DNA from: Tigriopus japonicus
Lineage: Eukaryota; Arthropoda; Copepoda; Harpacticoida; Harpacticidae
Length of the DNA stretch: 64,000 bases
Assembly (NCBI GenBank): GCA_010645155.1
Contig: CM021319.1
Location: 8,913,330-8,977,329 of the forward strand
Direction of reading: 5' to 3'
In this document: one piece after another, positions 60,861-64,000 of the stretch
How positions within the stretch are numbered: the first letter of the stretch is position 1
Layout of the letters: each line of letters starts with the position of its first letter
The notes under the pieces: generated by a model
What the model was told of the DNA's origin: nothing
Database searches by the model: none
The model's input: only the letters and a program-made list of their open reading frames with translations
Position numbers and translations under genes: made by a program

Positions 60861-63800
60861 TTGCATTATTTGTTCAGTCCTAATAATGACTCGATAAATT
60901 TCAAAAAATATTTTGACTGAGAATACCCTGAACTGTTTTCTTCAATTGGTATTTGTACAATTTCATCACAAACTTAATATGTCACGAATGATTCTTGATT
61001 TGATATGGGGCTCTAACTCGTGACAACCCTGTAAACAATACGTGAATTTTAATGTTGAGATTGTTGCTTGGTTCCATGTTTTATTTTTCAGAGAAAAGTT
61101 TCATGTTCATTGCAGTATTATTTAAGAAATCTTACGTAGTTTTTCTTTATTTCCAATCCAGAATTGTTATCAAACTAAAATCCTTAACTTCAAAAGATAA
61201 AAACTAGTTTGACAACAATATGAGAATTCTCGCGTCATGAAAGTTATGTCAGGCCCAAGGGTCTAATAATAAAGATTCATTAAAATATAATCATATCAGG
61301 ACAAATCCCGTTTGGGATAACCTTGAACGTGGTTGGACCTTCAACGATGTGGTTGGAACTGAATGAAACCATGTTGGCATAACTTTGGGATGACTCGAGG
61401 TCTCTCCTGTGCAATCAGAGGTTCAATTGGACTTTTGGGGGAATGAATGTATGCCAATCCCCATGCTTCTTTCTCCATTGTGCTCTGGTGATTCGAACTC
61501 ATTTTCATTTCAAGGGGTCCCCATGGAAGTTGCCAAATGAGGAATTATGGCTATGAGACATCTTAATTACCCTGAAGATAGCAAACTCGCTCAGTCATCA
61601 TCCTGGTCCAACCGTGACTTTCGAGTGCAATTGGAACACACTATCTACAAGCTCTAATGGAACAAAGATTTACCTTCCATGTGTGGGTAATCAGTTCGTA
61701 TCGACCTGGAAGAGGATCTTTCTTCATTAGAATTCCTTTGGAACTTGTTGGATGTCTCCTCTAATTAGAGAATTATTGATGCACTACCCTCAGAAGAGAG
61801 ATGGTCCCTCAATGAGCGTGTGGATCATCCGTAGCTATCCTACCTTCTACAGAATTATATATAAGGCTTCTGTGGAGTGAACACCACCGAAATTGCCACC
61901 ACATACGTCCGGAAGTATTGGGTTCATAATGAATGTTCCAGCAACTAGAAGATGGCTTTGATGAGGAAGCTTTTGCCACTTTATCGGGTGGACTCTAAAA
62001 ACGAGCTTGGAACATCTTGAACAAGAACTTGCTCTTGTTTGATACGAAGGTCCTTCTACTCTTCACATTCGATCAAGATCAGTCACGACCAAGATGTTCC
62101 TCGATGACTTCTCGAGAGCTCAACTTTCTTCTCGACGAATTGCTCTTTTGTTCCATTGCTTGTCTTTTGAATTGTAGGTGAAAGTTGTTCCAACTTTTGT
62201 GAGTGCTAAATTGATCAGAGATCATCTTGATGTCTAATCTTCAGCACAAAGAAAAAGACAGCGGAACAGAAATAGCTAGTCCATCAGTGTTCCCTCCAAT
62301 CCTTATATCAACCAATAATGTTCCACATTTTGCTCCTAATGCGCAATGGACTCAGACGTAGTGGAACACAGAGGGCATACCACATGCCCAACTCTGTCTA
62401 TTGACTTATGCAAATATCTCTGTTGGCTGCCAGTCAAACAATAGATGTCAAAGATGAGGAGAAGAAGGATGATGATGATCTCTTATGCCAAAGGCAATTA
62501 AATTAGTCGTCGGGAAAGACGGCAAAGTCGGTTCTCCTCGGGCCAGATCCAAGTGTTCCTTCCCGACAAGCTTGTTCCACGACTTCTTGAGTCGAGCAAA
62601 GTTCAATCCAACTATTATGGGCCAAAATATTGGGAATAAAAAGTTATTCAAGTCTATATTGAATTGAAGACCAACGGATTGTTTTTGAGATATGCCAGGT
62701 AAATTGACGAGGTTAACCTTGGCCATATTTGATATTTGATGCCTGGTTATTGGATATCTTCAATGTTAAGAAACTTATTCTGCAAATTGAAAAGGACACG
62801 TCAGTTCCTAAGAACATATCGACTTCCAATGTAGGGCATGTTCATTAAAAGATTATTTACTCTTTGCAACTCCTACCAAGTACAACATGCAATTTTTTTT
62901 CGAACAAACATTTCTTGCTTCTTGAAATGACGAACTTTTAGATTTTCTCAACAATGCCATTTTCAGGACAATCGTCCATTTTTTACAGACCGAAGACGGA
63001 ATAGGAATTAAAACAATAAGCGGGGTTTTGCGTGCTCCATATTTCCGAATGAACACACACTATTTATACTGGTTCCAATGTCGAGACTGTCTGTATGAAA
63101 AAAGAGGAAAATGACCTGATTTATGGCGGTGTTCCTGTATATAATATGAGGCGTAAGCATCACTGATGAGCGACTTCCACTGAAAAAAATTCTCATCTCG
63201 CGTAAATTTGGCGTTTTTCAACCTCAACCCAGTTTTCTTCATCGTTTTAATTCATTAAATCCAAGTTGGTTCCAACGTCATTGGAACTAGGAGCTTTGAA
63301 TTCCCTATCGTGAAGGCAATGAGTCTTTTTTAATGGTTTGAGATTTATCTAGTACAAATTTTCTGACATGATTATTAAACCATAACTATTGGCTTTCTCG
63401 ATCCTAAAAACGAACTAAATTCAATGTTCCACCGAAGAGAGGACAGAATAAATTCGAGATGATAAAAGGATTTCGATGAGAATTTTTCTCAAACTTTTAC
63501 CGATTAAACACTACAGTACACACAATACATCAAAGGGCAATGAAACAACGAAATGACGTCTGGAAATCATTGTAACTGAACATTTGAACACATGCTTCAA
63601 CATTCTAAACAACCAGTTTACATCATCTCTGAATTTGGCCAATCTCAGTTCCAAAATTGAATGTTTCAGTCAATTTGTTCAAAGCAATAAATAGGAAATT
63701 TGTCAGTGCAATAGCGCGCAATTGATGTCTCTCTCTCTTTTCCTGTAAGAGAAATAAAATCTCGAAACGATAACCCACAAATCATGAGCAGGCCAAACCA

Positions 63801-64000
63801 TCCTCCACTTGGAACCATGAGTGGAGAGCAAGAAGAACCAGAAAGACGAGAAGGAAGAAGAAAAAGAAATACCACGACATGTCATCGTAACGTCCAATGG
63901 ACCATGAATCTCCAACCACAAAACCAGAAGTGCCCTTTCCAATACAAAACCATCTAAGCTAAGCTTGAAGTTGGAACGCTCGCTCTTTCGGATGATATCG
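60861..64000. other. no supportable gene; GGAAC-rich non-coding DNA
   Basis: No exon assembled. The stretch 61321-62580 has one of the highest densities of GGAAC/GTTCC words in the window (15 counted by eye). Confidence 0.4.

Overview
This is a eukaryotic, almost certainly animal, genomic window. Coding information is split into short exons with clean GT-AG junctions, the non-coding DNA is moderately AT-rich, and DNA transposons are abundant (mariner, hAT-like, pogo-like, MITEs, foldback elements) together with a tRNA-derived SINE. The best-supported cellular gene is an immunoglobulin-superfamily protein with the three-Ig plus one-FnIII layout of insect klingon/wrapper. With a DD37D mariner alongside, an arthropod is likely, possibly a crustacean such as a copepod. 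The species cannot be read from the sequence. Most open reading frames here are chance; real genes had to be assembled by matching splice sites and codon phase.

Layout: 0.2-0.3 kb, a possible Ly6-type exon (+ strand, weak). 4.36-5.26 kb, a non-autonomous hAT-like element with an 8-bp target duplication. 5.3-5.85 kb, a large imperfect palindrome. 15.1-9.3 kb (- strand), a four-exon model for a type II membrane protein with the hallmarks of a TNF-superfamily ligand, ending in a stop codon and AATAAA. 18.0-18.45 kb, a 453-bp foldback element whose second copy is at 40.5 kb. 18.87-20.56 kb, a complete DD37D mariner with an intact transposase and a SINE inserted downstream of its stop codon. 28.0-24.9 kb (- strand), a two-exon gene of unknown function. 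29.2-30.1 kb, a second hAT-like element. 39.4-33.8 kb (- strand), eight phase-consistent exons of the IgSF/FnIII cell-surface protein; its first exon and its last (anchor) exon were not found. Two TA-flanked palindromic MITEs lie in its last identified intron. 40.2 kb, a 143-bp pogo-type MITE. 48.1-47.8 kb (- strand), the terminal exon of an unidentified gene. 58.5-59.9 kb, a 1.4-kb non-autonomous pogo/Tigger-like element with perfect 23-bp termini. The rest is intron or intergenic DNA in which I see no supportable gene.

All the cellular genes I can support strongly lie on the - strand. They are not an operon; the two best understood (TNF-like ligand, IgSF adhesion protein) would both act at the cell surface, but nothing shows that they work together. 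A compositional oddity is that the word GGAAC/GTTCC is several-fold more common than expected in the apparently unique DNA (for example 11-13.4 kb and 61.3-62.6 kb) and ordinary in AT-rich stretches such as 25.6-27.1 kb.
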